Assembly (NCBI RefSeq): GCF_017305435.1
Contig: NZ_JAFKIP010000008.1
Coordinates: forward strand, 62,001 to 126,000
DNA: 64,000 bases
From: Microbacterium sp.
GTDB lineage: Bacteria; Actinomycetota; Actinomycetes; Actinomycetales; Microbacteriaceae
Direction: 5' to 3'
The translations under genes and the position numbers were made by a program. The notes under the pieces were generated by a model that searched no databases, had not been told where the DNA came from, and saw nothing but the letters and a program-made list of their open reading frames with translations. Below are positions 45,049 to 54,498 of this stretch, one piece after another; positions within the stretch are counted from its first letter, which is position 1, and each line of letters begins with the position of its first letter.

Positions 45049-46656
45049 ATGGCCGGCCCGACCATCGATCCCGCCCTCTACCGCGACCGCGACCTCGTCC
45101 CGATCCGCCGGGCACTCCTGTCCGTCAGCGACAAGACCGATCTGCTCCCGCTCGCGCAGGCGCTCGCCGGAGCCGGGGTCGAACTCGTCTCGACGGGCGG
45201 ATCGGCGGCGCTCCTGCGCGAGGCCGGGCTGACCGTCACCGACGTCGCGGAGATCACCGGCTTCCCCGAGTCGCTCGGCGGGCGTGTGAAGACGCTGCAC
45301 CCGAGCGTGCACGCGGGCCTCCTCGCCGACCTGCGCCTCGAGGACCACGAGAATCAGCTCGCCGAGCTCGGCATCCTGCCCTTCGAGCTCGTCGTCGTGA
45401 ACCTCTACCCGTTCGTCGAGACCGTGAACTCCGGTGCGACGGGCGACGCGGTCGTCGAGCAGATCGACATCGGCGGCCCCGCGATGGTGCGCGCGTCGGC
45501 GAAGAACTTCGCGAACGTCGCGATCGCCGTCTCGCCCGAGTCGTACCCCGCGATCGTCGAGTCGCTCGGGCAGGGCGGCACCACGCTGTCGCAGCGTCGC
45601 GAGCTCGCCGCGCGCGCCTTCGCGCACACGGCCGCCTACGACCGTGCCGTCGCGACGTGGTTCGCCGAGGAGACGCTCGAGTCCGAGGGCGACCTGCCGC
45701 AGCACCTCACGATCCAGGCCGAGCGTTTGGAGACGCTTCGCTACGGCGAGAACTCGCACCAGCGCGCGGCGCTCTACTCGCGCGTCGGCGGGCACGGCAT
45801 CGCGCAGGCGACGCAGCTGCAGGGCAAGGAGATGAGCTACAACAACTACGTCGACGCGGATGCCGCGCTCCGCGCCGCGTTCGACATGGTCAAGCCCGCC
45901 GTCGCGATCATCAAGCACGCGAACCCGTGCGGCATCGCGATCGCCGCGCCCCAGGCGCTCGACCCGATCGCCTCGGCGCACCTGCGTGCGCACGAGTGCG
46001 ACCCGGTCTCGGCCTTCGGCGGCGTGATCGCGGCGAACCGCACCGTGACCCTCAAGATGGCCGAGAACCTCCGCGACATCTTCACCGAGGTCATCGTCGC
46101 GCCCGACTTCGAGCCCGAGGCGCTCGAGGTCTTCCGCCTCAAGAAGAACCTGCGCGTGCTGCGCCTGCCCGACGACTGGCGCCAGGAGCCGATGGACGTG
46201 CGCCTCCTCTCCGGCGGGCTGCTGCTGCAGGATGCCGACCGCTTCCCCGCCGAGATCGAGACGCTCGTCGACGGCTGGGAGCTCGTCACGGGCGAGATGC
46301 CCTCCGACGACGAGAAGGCCAACCTCGCGTTCGCCTGGAAGGCGTGCCGCGCCGTGAAGTCCAACGCGATCGTCCTCGCGCAGGCATCCGCGACCGTCGG
46401 CATCGGCATGGGGCAGGTCAACCGCGTGGACTCGTGCCGCCTGGCAGTGGAGCGCGCGGGCGACCGCGCCGCCGGGTCGGTCGCGGCATCCGACGCGTTC
46501 TTCCCGTTCGCGGACGGACCACAGGTGCTCATCGACGCCGGCATCCGCACGATCGTGCAGCCCGGCGGATCGGTGCGCGACCAGGAGGTCATCGACGCCG
46601 CGCGCGCCGCGGGCGTCACGATGTTCTTCACGGGCGAGCGGCACTTCTTCCACTGA
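45049..46656 (+). CDS. purH: Bifunctional AICAR formyltransferase / IMP cyclohydrolase
   Basis: 535 residues from ATG 45049, GGAG 6 bp upstream; the longer open frame is not coding. It catalyses the last two steps to IMP. The N-terminal MGS-like domain has [19 protein letters not shown] and [16 protein letters not shown]. The C-terminal formyltransferase has [29 protein letters not shown] (the catalytic Lys-His region) and [14 protein letters not shown]. The end [12 protein letters not shown] is the conserved PurH C-terminus. Length is usual (about 520-535). Confidence 0.97.
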   Translation: MAGPTIDPALYRDRDLVPIRRALLSVSDKTDLLPLAQALAGAGVELVSTGGSAALLREAGLTVTDVAEITGFPESLGGRVKTLHPSVHAGLLADLRLEDHENQLAELGILPFELVVVNLYPFVETVNSGATGDAVVEQIDIGGPAMVRASAKNFANVAIAVSPESYPAIVESLGQGGTTLSQRRELAARAFAHTAAYDRAVATWFAEETLESEGDLPQHLTIQAERLETLRYGENSHQRAALYSRVGGHGIAQATQLQGKEMSYNNYVDADAALRAAFDMVKPAVAIIKHANPCGIAIAAPQALDPIASAHLRAHECDPVSAFGGVIAANRTVTLKMAENLRDIFTEVIVAPDFEPEALEVFRLKKNLRVLRLPDDWRQEPMDVRLLSGGLLLQDADRFPAEIETLVDGWELVTGEMPSDDEKANLAFAWKACRAVKSNAIVLAQASATVGIGMGQVNRVDSCRLAVERAGDRAAGSVAASDAFFPFADGPQVLIDAGIRTIVQPGGSVRDQEVIDAARAAGVTMFFTGERHFFH

Positions 46657-46706
46657 TCGCGCGGCTGCGCGGACAGCCGATCCCGTCTGCGGAGCACCCC
46701 CCCTCT

Positions 46707-46768
46707 GCCGAGTGTCCAGAACACGCGGTGCGGCACGTGGTCCCGACCGCGTTTCTTGGACACTCGGC
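46707..46768. terminator. Imperfect 23-bp inverted repeat after purH
   Basis: The segment 46707-46729 (GCCGAGTGTCCAGAAC...) is matched in inverse by 46746-46768 with a few differences. The first 12 bp (GCCGAGTGTCCA) pair perfectly, around a 16-nt loop. It sits 50 bp after the purH stop and can act as terminator. The odd motif could also be a dispersed palindrome. Confidence 0.55.
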
Positions 46769-46874
46769 GGGGTGGGCGGCGGCGGCGGGGCGGGCGGGTC
46801 GGGGCGGCGGGATGCCGAGGTGTCGTGTCCGAAAACCGCGAGCGGCGACGCCTTCGGCGTGCGAGGCTGGGGTC

Positions 46875-48497
46875 GTGACCGTGGCATCCCTGACCTTCGA
46901 CGAGCGCTATCGTGCGATCGACGCGCGCGATGCGCGGTTCGACGGCCAGTTCGTCACGGCCGTGCGGTCGACGGGCATCTACTGCCGGCCGAGCTGTCCC
47001 GCGCGGACGCCGAAGCCCGAGAACGTGACGTTCTACCCGACGTCGGCCGCGGCCCACGAGGCGGGTTACCGGGCCTGCAAGCGGTGCCTGCCGGAGGCGG
47101 CACCCGGATCGCCGGCGTGGAATCTGCGCGGCGATGTCGCGGGGCGAGCGATGCGGCTGATCGCCGACGGCGTCGTCGAGCGTGAGGGCGTGCCCGGCCT
47201 CGCCGCACGGCTCGGCTACTCGCCGCGGCACCTCACGCGCCTTCTCACGGAGGAACTCGGCGCGGGCCCCCTCGCCCTCGCCCGCGCGCAGCGCGCGCAC
47301 ACGGCGCGCATGCTCCTCGTGGCGACCGACCTGCCGGCATCCGATGTCGCGTTCTCCGCCGGGTTCGCGAGCGTGCGCCAGTTCAACGACACGATCAGCG
47401 AGGTCTTCGGGATGCCGCCGCTCGCGCTACGTGCACGGCGCCGGGCGGATGCCGCCGTGCACGCCCCGCTGCACACCCCCGGGGCGATCGACCTCGTCCT
47501 GCCGCACCGCGGTCCGCTCGACGTGGACGGGCTCTACGCGTGGATGGCCGCGCGCGCCGTCGCCGGCGCCGAGGTCGGGACGGCCTCGACCTTCGCCCGC
47601 ACGGTGCGCCTGCCGGGAGGCCCGGCATGGTTCGAGCTGCACAGCGACGACGTCGGCCGCGTCCGGCTGCGCGCGAAGCTCACCCACCTGGGCGACCTGC
47701 CCGTCCTCGTCGCGCGGGCGCGACGCCTGTTCGACCTCGATGCGGATCCGGTGGCGGTGGATGCCGCGCTCAGCGCGCACCCGGAGCTCGCCCCGCTCGT
47801 GGCCCGGGTTCCCGGCATCCGCGTACCCGGCGCCGTCGACCCGCACGAGATGCTCATCCGGGCGATGGTCGGCCAGCAGATCACCGTCGCCGCCGCGACG
47901 ACGGCGCTGTCGGCCCTCACCGACGCGCTGGGGGAGCGGGTCGCGGGCTTCGACGGCGACGGACACTCCTTCGACCGCCTCTTTCCGACGATGGCGGCGA
48001 TCGCCGAGCACGGACACGAGGTGCTGCGCGGGCCCGGGGCGCGCATCCGCGCCATCACGGGCGCCGCGGCGGCGCTCGCCGACGGCTCGCTGACGCTGAC
48101 GGCGGGGGACGAGGCGCGCGAGCAGCGCGCCGCGCTGCTCGCGCTGCCGGGCGTGGGCCCGTGGACGGCCGACTACGTGCGCATGCGCGTGCTGGGGGAC
48201 CCCGACATCACCCTGCCGGGTGATGTCGCGGTGCGGGCGGGCGCCGGGTCCGCCGGGATCCCGGCGGACCCGCGGGGGTTCGAGCAGTGGGCGACGCGCA
48301 CAGCCCCGTGGCGCAGCTATCTCACGGCGCACCTCTGGCGCGCCGTGCCGCCCGCCGGTCGTCGGAGTAGCGGCCGTCCGGGCGCCGGCCTCCGAACCGC
48401 CGGTCGTCGGAGCGCCGCGGCGGACGTTGCCTCGCCGACCTCTCCGCACGACACCCGCACCACCGATCCGACGACGAGAGACGAGAAGAGCGCATGA
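46875..48497 (+). CDS. Ada-AlkA fusion: methyl-sensing regulator plus 3-methyladenine DNA glycosylase
   Basis: 540 residues from GTG 46875; GTG 46881 is equally possible. The N-terminus is an Ada zinc domain (GIYCRPSC ... ACKRCLP, four Cys, one of which accepts methyl from phosphotriesters). Then comes an AraC-type helix-turn-helix ([20 protein letters not shown] ... [17 protein letters not shown]). From residue ~195 follow an AlkA N-terminal domain and a HhH-GPD glycosylase ([39 protein letters not shown] with the catalytic Asp after it). So it senses alkylation, activates genes and excises alkylated bases. The last ~50 residues are low-complexity. Its stop overlaps ogt by 4 bp, so the two are translationally coupled as an adaptive-response operon. 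Confidence 0.93.
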   Translation: MTVASLTFDERYRAIDARDARFDGQFVTAVRSTGIYCRPSCPARTPKPENVTFYPTSAAAHEAGYRACKRCLPEAAPGSPAWNLRGDVAGRAMRLIADGVVEREGVPGLAARLGYSPRHLTRLLTEELGAGPLALARAQRAHTARMLLVATDLPASDVAFSAGFASVRQFNDTISEVFGMPPLALRARRRADAAVHAPLHTPGAIDLVLPHRGPLDVDGLYAWMAARAVAGAEVGTASTFARTVRLPGGPAWFELHSDDVGRVRLRAKLTHLGDLPVLVARARRLFDLDADPVAVDAALSAHPELAPLVARVPGIRVPGAVDPHEMLIRAMVGQQITVAAATTALSALTDALGERVAGFDGDGHSFDRLFPTMAAIAEHGHEVLRGPGARIRAITGAAAALADGSLTLTAGDEAREQRAALLALPGVGPWTADYVRMRVLGDPDITLPGDVAVRAGAGSAGIPADPRGFEQWATRTAPWRSYLTAHLWRAVPPAGRRSSGRPGAGLRTAGRRSAAADVASPTSPHDTRTTDPTTRDEKSA

Positions 48498-48991
48498 CCG
48501 CCACGATCCAGACCCTCGAAACCCCCGACGGCGCCTTCACCGTGCTCGTCGACGAGCGGCAGCGCGTCCTCGCGAGTGGATGGACGGCCGACCCGGCCGC
48601 GATCCTCGCCCGGCTGCGGACGCCTCCGACCGAGGTGCGGGAGGGGGAGACGGCCGCCGCGGCGGCGGCCGTCGTCGCCTACTACGAGGGCGACCTCGCG
48701 GCGATCGACGACGTCGAGGTGCTGCAGAGCGGGACCGCACTGCAGCGCGCCGGCTGGGATGCGCTCCGGCGGATCGCCCCCGGCCGCCCCCTCACCTACG
48801 CCGAGTTCGCGACGGCGCTCGGCTCGCCGAGCGCCGTGCGCGCCGCTGCGTCGATCTGCGCCCGCAACGCCCCCGCCCTGTTCGTGCCGTGCCACCGAGT
48901 GCTCCGCACCGGCGGAGCACTCGGTGGGTTCGCGTGGGGCCTTCCCGTGAAGCAGGCGCTGCTCGAGCGCGAGGCGGCCCGCGCGCGCTGA
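48494..48991 (+). CDS. ogt: Methylated-DNA-[protein]-cysteine S-methyltransferase
   Basis: 165 residues, ATG 48494, overlapping the preceding stop (ATGA). It repairs O6-alkylguanine by suicide transfer to a cysteine. The active-site motif is [20 protein letters not shown]. The upstream [20 protein letters not shown] is the usual DNA-binding wing. The length matches stand-alone Ogt/MGMT proteins. With the Ada-AlkA fusion it supplies the activity that the E. coli Ada protein carries in its own C-terminal half. Confidence 0.95.
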   Translation: MTATIQTLETPDGAFTVLVDERQRVLASGWTADPAAILARLRTPPTEVREGETAAAAAAVVAYYEGDLAAIDDVEVLQSGTALQRAGWDALRRIAPGRPLTYAEFATALGSPSAVRAAASICARNAPALFVPCHRVLRTGGALGGFAWGLPVKQALLEREAARAR

Positions 48992-49019
48992 CACCCCGTC
49001 GGCCGCCCTCACCCCGGAA

Positions 49020-49071
49020 CGTCGGCGCAGATGGTCGCTTTCCGTGCCGGAAGCGACCATCTGCGCCGACG
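49020..49071. terminator. 21-bp perfect inverted repeat after ogt
   Basis: Bases 49020-49040 and 49051-49071 are exact inverse copies with a 10-nt centre that can pair further. It begins 29 bp after the ogt stop and precedes the ABC-exporter leader promoter, so it likely separates the two units. No U-tract is seen. Confidence 0.65.
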
Positions 49072-49117
49072 AAACGCCCCGGCATCCACCATCAGGCCAG
49101 CAGTCTGGATCCCGTGC

Positions 49118-49147
49118 TTGCGCACAGCTGACTCCCAGGGATACTCT
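49118..49147 (+). promoter_or_regulatory. Promoter of the leader-ABC exporter operon
   Basis: TTGCGC (49118-49123) and TACTCT (49142-49147) are 18 bp apart. Transcription would begin near 49154, 52 nt before the leader ORF and about 280 nt before the first ABC gene. This is a long leader for a genome with many leaderless messages. Confidence 0.55.
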
Positions 49148-49205
49148 GGAGGGCTGTCGCCGCGACCCGGCGCCGCGCCCCCGCTCACCGAACCTGGAGG
49201 AACTC

Positions 49206-49277
49206 ATGTCCACGGCCATCGTCTACACGAAGCCCGCCGTCCTCCGTCCGTTCGCGGCCGGGGCGCACCGGGGATAA
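49206..49277 (+). CDS. 23-codon leader ORF upstream of the ABC exporter
   Basis: ATG 49206 has a strong GGAGGA ribosome site (49196-49201) and opens a 23-codon frame beginning [10 protein letters not shown] and ending FAAGAHRG, stop TAA. It lies alone between a good promoter and the first exporter gene, 157 bp downstream. The spacer contains small GC stems (GGCGG...CCGCC near 49290; CCGAGG/CCTCGG between about 49350 and 49400) followed by TTTT. A short, well-translated ORF before a heterodimeric drug-type ABC exporter resembles bmrB of Bacillus subtilis, where ribosome stalling controls bmrCD. The regulatory role here is an inference. The YTKPA stretch resembles NrdH glutaredoxins but there is no redox Cys. 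Confidence 0.6.
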   Translation: MSTAIVYTKPAVLRPFAAGAHRG

Positions 49278-49434
49278 CGCCCGCCCACCTCTTCTCGGCG
49301 GCATGAGCCCGCCTCGCATCGCGTTCTCCCCCTCACGGCTTCACCCGTTCCGAGGCGTCCGCGCGCGCCATCGACTCCGCCGACCCCGTGACCTCGGCAT
49401 CCGTTTTCGCACCACTGCACCACCCCCAAGGATC

Positions 49435-51279
49435 ATGACTTCACCGTCCGAAAAGCCCTCGACCATCCGGGCCCTCGCCCGCCTCTACCCGTTCGCGAAA
49501 CCCGTCCTCGGGCGCCTCGTGCTGGGCGCCGTCAGCGCGCTCGGCGCGAGCCTGCTCGCCCTCTCGATCCCCCTCGTGCTCGAGAGCCTCGTGCAGGGCC
49601 CGATCGCGACGGGCGACGTCAGCGCGCTCGCGTGGGGCGCCGGCCTCATCCTCCTGCTGGGGCTGCTGGAAGCGCTCATGGTGTGGCTGCGGCGCTGGTT
49701 CGTGCTGGCGCCGTCTACCAGCGTCGAGTACGACATGCGCACGAGCTTCTACGAGCGCCTGCAGCGCCTGCCCGTCGCCTTCCACGACCGCTGGCAGTCG
49801 GGGCAGCTGCTCAGCCGCATGATGCAGGACATCTCGATGCTGCGCCGCTGGCTCGCCTTCGGCCTCGTCCTGCTGGTCGTCAACATCCTGACGATCCTGG
49901 TCGGAATGGCGCTGCTGTTCCGCTGGCACTGGGCGCTGGGCGTGACCTTCCTCATCGTCTGCGCGCCGCTCTGGTATGCCGGATACCGCTTCGAGAAGAC
50001 GTACGGCACGCTCGCGCGCCGCAGTCAGGACCAGGCCGGCGACCTCGCGACCGCCGTCGAGGAGTCGGTGCACGGCATCCGCGTGCTGAAGGCGTTCGGC
50101 CGCGGCAAGCACGCCCTCGTCAAGTTCGCGCGGCAGGCCGAATCGCTCCGCGAGACCGAGATCGACAAGGCGAAGGCCGTCGGCTGGATCTGGTTCTGGC
50201 TCGTGCTGCTGCCCGACATCGCCTTCGCGCTGTGCCTCGGCGTCGGCATCGTCCTCACCCAGGCCGGGCAGCTGCAGGTCGCCGAGCTCGTCGCGTTCTT
50301 CGCGATGGCCACCGTGCTGCGCTGGCCGATGGAGTCGATCGGGTTCCTGTTCTCGTTCCTCCTGGATGCCAGGACCGCCAGCGATCGCATCTTCGAGGTA
50401 TTCGACGAGCAGAACACCATCACCGATCCCACCGATCCCGTGACGGTCGCCGCCTCGCGCGGAGCGCTGACCTTCGAGGGCGTGCACTTCCGCTACCAGG
50501 ACGCGCCCGCCTCCGAGCGGGACCTCCTCGACGGCATCGACCTCTCCCTCGAGCCCGGCGAGACGATGGCGCTCGTGGGACTCACGGGGTCGGGCAAGAC
50601 GACGCTCACGACGCTCCCCGCGCGCCTCTACGACGTGACGGGCGGTCGCGTGACGATCGACGGCGTCGACGTGCGCGACCTCACCCTGCACGATCTGCGC
50701 ACGCACGTCGGCATGGCCTTCGAGGACTCGACGCTGTTCTCGCAGACCGTCCGGGAGAACGTGCTCCTCGGGCGCGAGGACCTCGTCCCCGGTTCGCCCG
50801 AGGCCGAGCGCGTGCTGCGCGAAGCGCTCGCCGTCGCACAGGCCGGCTTCGTCGACGAGCTGCCGGACGGCGTCGACACGGTCATCGGCGAGGAGGGCCT
50901 GTCGCTGTCCGGCGGTCAGCGTCAGCGCCTCGCCCTCGCGCGCGCCGTCGCTGCGCGGCCCGCCGTCCTCGTCCTCGACGATCCGCTGTCGGCGCTGGAC
51001 GTCGACACCGAGGCGCTCGTCGAAGACGCCCTCCGGGAGGTCATGTCGGACACGACGACGCTCGTGATCGCCCACCGGCCCTCCACCGTCATGCTCGCCG
51101 ACCGCGTCGCGCTGCTCGAGGCGGGCCGCGTCACGGCGGTCGGCACGCACAGCGAGCTCCTGCGCACGAGCGAGCACTACCGCTATGTGATCTCGAGCCT
51201 CGAAGACGCCGCGGAGCGGCGTGACGAGGCATCCCCCCGCACGAGACCCGTGCCCACGACCGAGGAGGTGCCCCGATGA
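49435..51279 (+). CDS. Heterodimeric ABC exporter subunit with degenerate ATPase site
   Basis: 614 residues from ATG 49435 (AAGGA upstream); the frame is open further 5' but that part reads as non-coding. Six membrane helices fill residues ~20-320, then a nucleotide-binding domain. Motifs are Walker [10 protein letters not shown], signature [14 protein letters not shown], Walker [14 protein letters not shown] and H-loop IAHRPST. The residue after the Walker B Asp is Asp instead of the catalytic Glu, so this subunit's own ATP site should be inactive or slow. That marks the degenerate partner of a heterodimeric type IV exporter (BmrC/TM287-like). It overlaps the partner gene by 4 bp. Substrate unknown; drugs or lipids are typical. 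Confidence 0.92.
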   Translation: MTSPSEKPSTIRALARLYPFAKPVLGRLVLGAVSALGASLLALSIPLVLESLVQGPIATGDVSALAWGAGLILLLGLLEALMVWLRRWFVLAPSTSVEYDMRTSFYERLQRLPVAFHDRWQSGQLLSRMMQDISMLRRWLAFGLVLLVVNILTILVGMALLFRWHWALGVTFLIVCAPLWYAGYRFEKTYGTLARRSQDQAGDLATAVEESVHGIRVLKAFGRGKHALVKFARQAESLRETEIDKAKAVGWIWFWLVLLPDIAFALCLGVGIVLTQAGQLQVAELVAFFAMATVLRWPMESIGFLFSFLLDARTASDRIFEVFDEQNTITDPTDPVTVAASRGALTFEGVHFRYQDAPASERDLLDGIDLSLEPGETMALVGLTGSGKTTLTTLPARLYDVTGGRVTIDGVDVRDLTLHDLRTHVGMAFEDSTLFSQTVRENVLLGREDLVPGSPEAERVLREALAVAQAGFVDELPDGVDTVIGEEGLSLSGGQRQRLALARAVAARPAVLVLDDPLSALDVDTEALVEDALREVMSDTTTLVIAHRPSTVMLADRVALLEAGRVTAVGTHSELLRTSEHYRYVISSLEDAAERRDEASPRTRPVPTTEEVPR

Positions 51280-53093
51280 CCACGGCATCCGTCGCCGGAA
51301 CGACCGGCGAAGACCGCTCCGACTACACGCGCGAGGAGTCGCGCGCGATCCGCCGCCGCTCGCTGCGCCTGCTGGGCTCGCTCGTCGCGCCCCTGCGCCC
51401 GCAGCTCGCGCTTGCGGGGGCGGTGCTCGTCGTCTCGACCGCTCTGCAGGTCGCCGGCCCGGCGCTGATCGCGTACGGCATCAACCAGGCGCTCCCGCGC
51501 GTGCTCGAGGCGGGCGACTGGATGCCGACGATCATGATCGTCGCGGTGTACCTCACCGCCGGTGCCGGGGGAGCGGCGCTCATCGGCTGGTACGCGGTGG
51601 TCGCGGCGCGTCTCACGCAAGCCGTCATGCTGGATCTGCGCAAGCGGATCTTCGTGCACACGCAGCGGCTCAGCCTCGAGTTCCACGAGTCGTACACGTC
51701 GGGCCGGATCATCTCCCGTCAGACGAGCGACCTCGACTCGATCCGCGAGCTGCTCGACGGCGGACTCAACGAGCTCGTCTCCGGCATCCTCTACGGCGGG
51801 TTCACCCTCATCGCGATGCTGCTGCTGGACTGGCAGTCCGGCGTGATCCTCCTCGTCGGCGGCATCCCCCTGTACTTCCTCATGCGGTGGTTCTACCGGG
51901 GCTCGCAGCGGGCCTATCGCGAGTCGCGCGTCGTGTCGGCGAAGGTCATCGTAAAGTTCGTCGAGACGATGACGGGCATCCGCGCCGTGAAGGCCTTCCG
52001 CAAGGAGGGGCGGAACGACGAGGAGTTCGGCGACCTGTCGGGCCAGTACCGTGACGTCAACATGCGCTCGCTGCGCCTGTTCGGCACGTTCGAGCCGGGC
52101 ATGATGGCCGTCTCGGCGTTCGTCGTCGCGGGAGTGCTGCTGTGGGGCGGCATCCGTGTGGGGACCGGCGAGCTGCTCGTCGGAACGCTCCTGGCCGCCG
52201 TCCTGTACGTGCGGAACTTCTTCTCCCCGCTGCAGGAGATCGCGATGTTCCTGAACTCGTACCAGTCGGCCGCGGCGGCGCTCGAGAAGGTGTCCGGCGT
52301 CCTCGACGAGGAGCCGACCGTCCCCGACCCCGAGAAGCCGGTCGACCTGTGGGCGGCCCGCGGGCACGTCGAGTTCCGGAACGTCGTGTTCGGCTATTCG
52401 GGCGACCGCACGATCCTGCCGCACTTCTCGCTCGACATCCCCGCGGGGCAGACGATCGCGCTCGTGGGCACGACGGGCGCCGGCAAGTCGACGCTCGCCA
52501 AGCTCGTGTCGCGCTTCTACGACCCGAGCCAGGGCCAGGTGACGCTCGACGGCGTCGACCTGCGGTCGCTCCATCCGAAGGATCTGCGGCGCGCGATCGT
52601 CATGGTCACGCAGGAGGCCTACCTGTTCAGCGGCACGGTCGCCGACAACATCGCGCTCGGCAAGCCCGATGCGACGCTCGACGAGATCAAGGCCGCGGCG
52701 CGGGCGGTGGGGGCGGATGCCTTCATCGAGCGCCTGCCCGACGGTTACGGCACGGACGTCAACAAGCGCGGCGGGCGCGTCTCGGCGGGGCAGCGGCAGC
52801 TGATCTCGTTCGCGCGGGCCTTCCTCGCGAACCCGGCGGTGCTGATCCTCGACGAGGCGACGGCGTCGCTCGACATCCCGAGCGAGCGTCAGATCCAGGA
52901 GGCGCTGCAGACGCTGCTCGCCGGTCGGACGGCGATCATCATCGCGCACCGGCTGTCGACGGTCGCGATCGCCGATCGCGTGCTCGTCATGGAGCACGGC
53001 GAGATCATCGAGGACGACGCCCCGGACGTGCTGATCGCCGGCACGGGCAAGTTCGCCCAGCTCCACGCCGCGTGGCGCGAGTCTCTCGTCTGA
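51276..53093 (+). CDS. Heterodimeric ABC exporter subunit with catalytic ATPase site
   Basis: 605 residues, ATG 51276 overlapping the previous stop. Six-helix membrane domain ([20 protein letters not shown] ..., then [20 protein letters not shown]), then a nucleotide-binding domain with Walker [10 protein letters not shown], Walker [14 protein letters not shown] with the catalytic Glu, and H-loop IAHRLSTV. Its signature is [14 protein letters not shown], with SAGQ for the usual SGGQ. In the heterodimer this altered signature faces the Asp-substituted Walker B of the partner, so both deviations fall in the same, degenerate site while the other site is complete. Polycistronic with the leader ORF and the first subunit; followed by a terminator hairpin. 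Confidence 0.93.
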   Translation: MTTASVAGTTGEDRSDYTREESRAIRRRSLRLLGSLVAPLRPQLALAGAVLVVSTALQVAGPALIAYGINQALPRVLEAGDWMPTIMIVAVYLTAGAGGAALIGWYAVVAARLTQAVMLDLRKRIFVHTQRLSLEFHESYTSGRIISRQTSDLDSIRELLDGGLNELVSGILYGGFTLIAMLLLDWQSGVILLVGGIPLYFLMRWFYRGSQRAYRESRVVSAKVIVKFVETMTGIRAVKAFRKEGRNDEEFGDLSGQYRDVNMRSLRLFGTFEPGMMAVSAFVVAGVLLWGGIRVGTGELLVGTLLAAVLYVRNFFSPLQEIAMFLNSYQSAAAALEKVSGVLDEEPTVPDPEKPVDLWAARGHVEFRNVVFGYSGDRTILPHFSLDIPAGQTIALVGTTGAGKSTLAKLVSRFYDPSQGQVTLDGVDLRSLHPKDLRRAIVMVTQEAYLFSGTVADNIALGKPDATLDEIKAAARAVGADAFIERLPDGYGTDVNKRGGRVSAGQRQLISFARAFLANPAVLILDEATASLDIPSERQIQEALQTLLAGRTAIIIAHRLSTVAIADRVLVMEHGEIIEDDAPDVLIAGTGKFAQLHAAWRESLV

Positions 53094-53097
53094 GTGG

Positions 53098-53127
53098 CGG
53101 ATGCCGGGACGCACGCCCCGGCATCCG
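53098..53127 (+). terminator. ABC-exporter operon terminator
   Basis: CGGATGCCGGG (53098-53108) and its exact inverse (53117-53127) form an 11-bp stem with an 8-nt loop, starting 4 bp after the stop codon. The stem again contains GGATGCC/GGCATCC. Confidence 0.75.
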
Positions 53128-53149
53128 TCACCAACTCCGCAATAACGCG

Positions 53150-53189
53150 CGAACTCCGCACCGATCGCCCCGATCGCGTGCGGAGTTCG
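53150..53189. repeat. Convergent intergenic palindrome with repeated AACTCCGCA motif
   Basis: CGAACTCCGCAC (53150-53161) and its exact inverse (53178-53189) flank CGATCG-CCC-CGATCG, making a near-continuous 18-bp hairpin with one bulged base. Two extra half-copies of the same motif flank it (AACTCCGCA at 53133-53141 and its inverse at 53198-53206). It lies between convergent genes and may end both transcripts or be a dispersed repeat. Confidence 0.6.
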
Positions 53190-53247
53190 TCACTTTCTGC
53201 GGAGTTCGTGCGGTGCGCCGCGTGCCGCGTGAAAGCGGCGCGGTCGG

Positions 53248-53700
53248 CTAGAGCCGGATCTCGGCGACGACCTCGCCGTACTCCGTCTCGTCGACGGGCA
53301 CGAAGCCCACGCGGCTGAAGAACGCCTCGGGGCCGCCCTGGCCGGCTTCGTAGATGACGTCGACGCGGTCCATGCCGCGTGAGCGCGCCTCTTCGAGCAG
53401 CTTCTCCACGGCGAAGCGGCCGATGCCGCGGCCCTGGTCGTCGGCATCCACGTTGATCCGCCAGAGCACCGAGCGGAAGTGGTCCTTATCGGCCTCTTCG
53501 TCGAAGTTCGCGCTGACGAAGCCGACGACCTCGTCGCCGTCGAGCACGACGCGCTGCCACGAGGTCGCGGGATTGACGACGGCGCCGGCGACGGCGTAGC
53601 TCGTCGGGGCGATGAACGCCTCCTGTCCGGGCTTGAGAGACAGGGCGTTGACCGCGACGATGGTCGCGGCGGACAGTTCCACGAGGCGCAGCTCGGTCAT
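53248..53700 (-). CDS. GNAT-family N-acetyltransferase
   Basis: 150 residues, ATG 53700. The acetyl-CoA-binding motif A is visible as RINVDADDQGRGIGRFAVEKLLEEA (the Q-G-R-G-I-G core). Upstream is WQRVVLDGDEVVGFVSANFDEE and downstream FFSRVGFVPVDETEYGEV, as in small polyamine or amino-acid acetyltransferases such as BltD-type proteins. The acceptor cannot be told from sequence. It is monocistronic, convergent with the ABC operon and divergent from the response-regulator gene. Confidence 0.88.
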   Translation of the reverse strand: MTELRLVELSAATIVAVNALSLKPGQEAFIAPTSYAVAGAVVNPATSWQRVVLDGDEVVGFVSANFDEEADKDHFRSVLWRINVDADDQGRGIGRFAVEKLLEEARSRGMDRVDVIYEAGQGGPEAFFSRVGFVPVDETEYGEVVAEIRL

Positions 53701-53771
53701 GGCTCCAGGCTAGCGGGTCGCGCGGAAGGCGGCATCGTCCATTCGTCGATGCCGCGACGGGACCCACTATC

Positions 53772-54488
53772 GTGAACGGCGTGAGCAGCGGATGGACGCG
53801 TCGGGTGCTGGTGGTCGAGGACCAGGCTGCGCTGCGCCTCCTCGTCTGCGACATGCTCACTCAGCGCGGGTGGGAGACGGCGGGCGCAGCGGATGCCGCC
53901 GAGGCGACGGCCCTGTTCGCCGAGTTCGACCCCGATGCGCTCCTCACCGACATCGACCTCGGCTCGCGTCCCTCCGGCGGAGAGCTCGCCGCCATGCTGA
54001 CCCAGCTCGCACCGCACCTGGGCGTCGTCTTCCTCAGCAGCTATCCCCGCGCGGCGGCGGGCGCGAAGGCGATGGGGGTGGACCGCGCGGTGTTCGTCTC
54101 CAAACAGGATCTCGGATCGCCCGACGACCTCGTCGCGGCGCTCGAGCGTGCCCTGTCGACGCACCCCGTCCCGGAGGGGTCGGCGCCCGCTCCCGCGGAC
54201 GCGCTGGACGGCCTCACCCGTCATCAGCTCGACGTGCTCTCGATGATCGCGCGCGGCTGGTCGAACGAGCAGATCGCGACGAGTTCCGGCGCCACGGTGC
54301 GCGCGGTGGAGCGGTCGATCAGCCGCATCTTCGACCGGCTGGGGGTGACCGGGGATGCCGCGGTGAGCCCCCGCGTCGCCGCGGCGACGCTGTACCTCGC
54401 GGCGTTCGGCCCGAGTCGATCCAGCCGCCCGGGCGGTTCGAGCCACTCGGACGACCCGAACGACCCGAACACCTCCTCGGCGTCATGA
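53772..54488 (+). CDS. LuxR-type (NarL-family) response regulator
   Basis: 238 residues from GTG 53772; GTG 53781 (VSSGWTRRVLVVEDQAAL) sits 7 bp after a TATCGT -10 box and may be the true, leaderless start. The receiver domain has VEDQ (acidic pair), LLTDIDLG with the phospho-acceptor Asp, and FVSKQDL with the conserved Lys. The C-terminal helix-turn-helix reads LTRHQLDVLSMIARGWSNEQIA ... VERSISRIFDRLGV, the GerE/LuxR pattern. A disordered Ser/Pro/Asp-rich tail ends the protein. The kinase-like gene starts 11 bp downstream, so they form a two-component pair with the regulator first. Confidence 0.9.
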   Translation: MNGVSSGWTRRVLVVEDQAALRLLVCDMLTQRGWETAGAADAAEATALFAEFDPDALLTDIDLGSRPSGGELAAMLTQLAPHLGVVFLSSYPRAAAGAKAMGVDRAVFVSKQDLGSPDDLVAALERALSTHPVPEGSAPAPADALDGLTRHQLDVLSMIARGWSNEQIATSSGATVRAVERSISRIFDRLGVTGDAAVSPRVAAATLYLAAFGPSRSSRPGGSSHSDDPNDPNTSSAS

Positions 54489-54498
54489 CGCCCGCGCG

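Noticed and set aside
41314-46887. An 1,857-codon minus-strand frame across the permease, purN and purH
   Set aside because: The permease is in a different minus-strand frame with a perfect ribosome site, and purN/purH are certain plus-strand genes.
49206-49277. Truncated NrdH glutaredoxin (YTKPA similarity)
   Set aside because: It lacks the redox Cys motif, ends at 23 codons with a proper stop, and no nrd genes are nearby; a leader ORF fits better.
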